From the IMG/VR virus record IMGVR_UViG_3300042879_005775, positions 1 through 28,942 of that record: a DNA stretch of 28,942 nt, one strand, 5' to 3'. The position numbers were made by a program, and so were the translations under genes. Positions 27,985 through 28,942 of this stretch are shown piece by piece. Source of the stretch: a virus. The notes under the pieces are model-generated. The model saw nothing but the letters and a program-made list of their open reading frames with translations. It made no database searches and was not told where the DNA came from. The stretch's first letter is position 1. Each line of letters starts with the position of its first letter.

Positions 27985-28942
27985 GTGAGGGTATCAAAAT
28001 TTGTAAAGCTCAGTACCAATATACTTTTAGAATATATATATGATGATAACAATAATATTGGTTATCCTTATAAGGTATTAATAAACAATCAGAATAATCA
28101 GAATAACTTATCATTCATTGATGGAAGTTCAACTTCATCACCAAAGACAAGTAATACCACAACAAATCAATTATTCAGAATTGATATTGTCAATAATACA
28201 TATGGTAAAATTGATACCAAAAATTACTCATTTTTACAACTGAAGGACTACCCAGAGGGGTTCCCAATTAGACATGACACACTCAAAGTTCATTTACCAG
28301 TAAATTACACTTTTGAGGAATACATTGGTTTTTATATAAGGGTATTTACACTAGACTATAATAATAAAAAAACTTATGAATTATCAAATTTTTATTTTGA
28401 TATCACAGATGTAGACCAATCATCACTACTTGACCTATCCAACCCATCACTTTTATTTCAAGAAAAACTTTGGACAAAATATATCAAAGTTGATATACCT
28501 TCAGTTGATTACATTTCAAATCAGAGAACATCCACTGGCGCTAAGATTAATACTATAAATTTTAATCTAACTAATGGTTTTGGACTCAGTGTGACATCTC
28601 CAATATTTATTGATTTCCATTTTATCAAAAGTAAGAAAGCAATAAAAAACGTAACAACTTATAATTTAGCATCAAAATATACAACAAGTCTTCCACAAAA
28701 ACCAGATTTTGAAAAATTGGGGTTAAAAATTGAACATTCGAAAAGAGGAGATTATTTTGAGATATTTGGTATTTACAACGGAAATATTAATGAATTCAAC
28801 AATTTTGTATTAGATAGTATCTTTTATGGTAAAAAGTATGTTGTTGAATACAACATTACCTTATTTGAACAAAACATCAGAGGTAAATCATTCAAGATTC
28901 TAATTGAGGATAATTTCAATGAAAAGGTTGAATACAGACCTA
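27985..28942 (+). CDS. Large probable structural protein (partial)
   Basis: An open frame running off the right edge, with 319 codons visible. The only plausible start is the GTG at 27985: a TAA in frame stands immediately upstream, and no methionine codon occurs in the visible frame. The product begins (M)RVSKFVKLSTNILLEYIYDD, then an asparagine/serine-rich loop, then a beta-rich body (FRIDIVNNTYGKIDTKNYSF, TLKVHLPVNYTFEEYIGFYI, VDIPSVDYISNQR, YFEIFGIYNGNINEFNNFV) without catalytic motifs. The beta-rich, aromatic, N-rich composition and the downstream position fit a baseplate, tail or fibre-attachment protein. Function is not otherwise recognisable. Confidence 0.78.
   Translation, partial: MRVSKFVKLSTNILLEYIYDDNNNIGYPYKVLINNQNNQNNLSFIDGSSTSSPKTSNTTTNQLFRIDIVNNTYGKIDTKNYSFLQLKDYPEGFPIRHDTLKVHLPVNYTFEEYIGFYIRVFTLDYNNKKTYELSNFYFDITDVDQSSLLDLSNPSLLFQEKLWTKYIKVDIPSVDYISNQRTSTGAKINTINFNLTNGFGLSVTSPIFIDFHFIKSKKAIKNVTTYNLASKYTTSLPQKPDFEKLGLKIEHSKRGDYFEIFGIYNGNINEFNNFVLDSIFYGKKYVVEYNITLFEQNIRGKSFKILIEDNFNEKVEYRP

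Noticed and set aside
27966-28043. A 25-codon ATG frame (MKIFQVSEGIK...) before the last gene
   Set aside because: It overlaps the GTG-started structural gene in another frame and is too short to support as a gene; kept only as a possible leader peptide.
1-28942. tRNA genes, integrase, attachment sites or an origin
   Set aside because: No gap is longer than about 130 bases, none shows cloverleaf potential or clusters of direct repeats, and no recombinase motif is present; nothing supports these features.

Overview
The window reads as part of the genome of a large, AT-rich, T4-like tailed phage that infects a member of the Bacteroidota. T4-type signs are both halves of a phage type II topoisomerase (gp39- and gp52-like), an RNase H/flap nuclease and a gp32-like single-strand DNA-binding protein, together with long fibre genes. 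Host signs are four plus-strand promoters of the Bacteroidota form TTTG-N18-20-TAnnTTTG, scarce Shine-Dalgarno sequences, and a bifunctional nuclease with a C-terminal UVR motif, a layout typical of Bacteroidota. Coding is dense: no gene-free stretch exceeds about 130 bases, and no tRNA, CRISPR array, insertion sequence or integrase is visible.

Layout. (1) 1-1692, minus strand: RNase H, a small unknown protein and the start of a NusG-type elongation factor cut by the window edge. (2) 1708-2586, plus: two unknown proteins behind a host-type promoter. (3) 2566-6034: head-to-head topoisomerase genes (gp39-like minus, gp52-like plus) with a small protein after gp39. (4) 6027-9374: a coiled-coil protein on minus, and three unknown proteins on plus. 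(5) 9435-14269: a metallopeptidase/VWA protein and a MoxR-type AAA+ ATPase, each behind its own host-type promoter. Between them lie two small minus-strand genes, a 2H phosphoesterase, an acidic protein and an IscA-like iron-sulfur protein. (6) 14293-17456: a compact plus-strand run with a YkuK/DUF458 RNase H-like protein, the bifunctional nuclease, an adenine methylase and small proteins including a YodC-like one. (7) 17459-23645, minus: fibre cluster with a tiny coiled-coil protein, an 875-residue repeat-rich protein, a 193-residue accessory protein and a 917-residue collagen-like fibre. (8) 23704-25547, plus: four genes ending in a second, Acb1-like 2H phosphoesterase. (9) 25674 to the end, plus: gp32 behind a leader hairpin, then two unknown proteins and the start of a large probable structural protein.

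How it may work together. The topoisomerase, RNase H and gp32 serve replication. NusG, the host-type promoters and hairpin terminators that often overlap stop codons shape transcription. The methylase and the 2H phosphoesterases are candidates for countering host defence. Five proteins, including both 2H enzymes, begin with the pattern M-[KRI]-x-[ILFY]-x-x-[FY], which resembles the capsid-targeting sequence of T4 internal proteins (MKTYQEFIAE). This suggests a packaged, injected set of effectors. That inference, the MoxR/VWA pair with DnaJ-like zinc motifs, and the NusG homologue are the leads most worth following.
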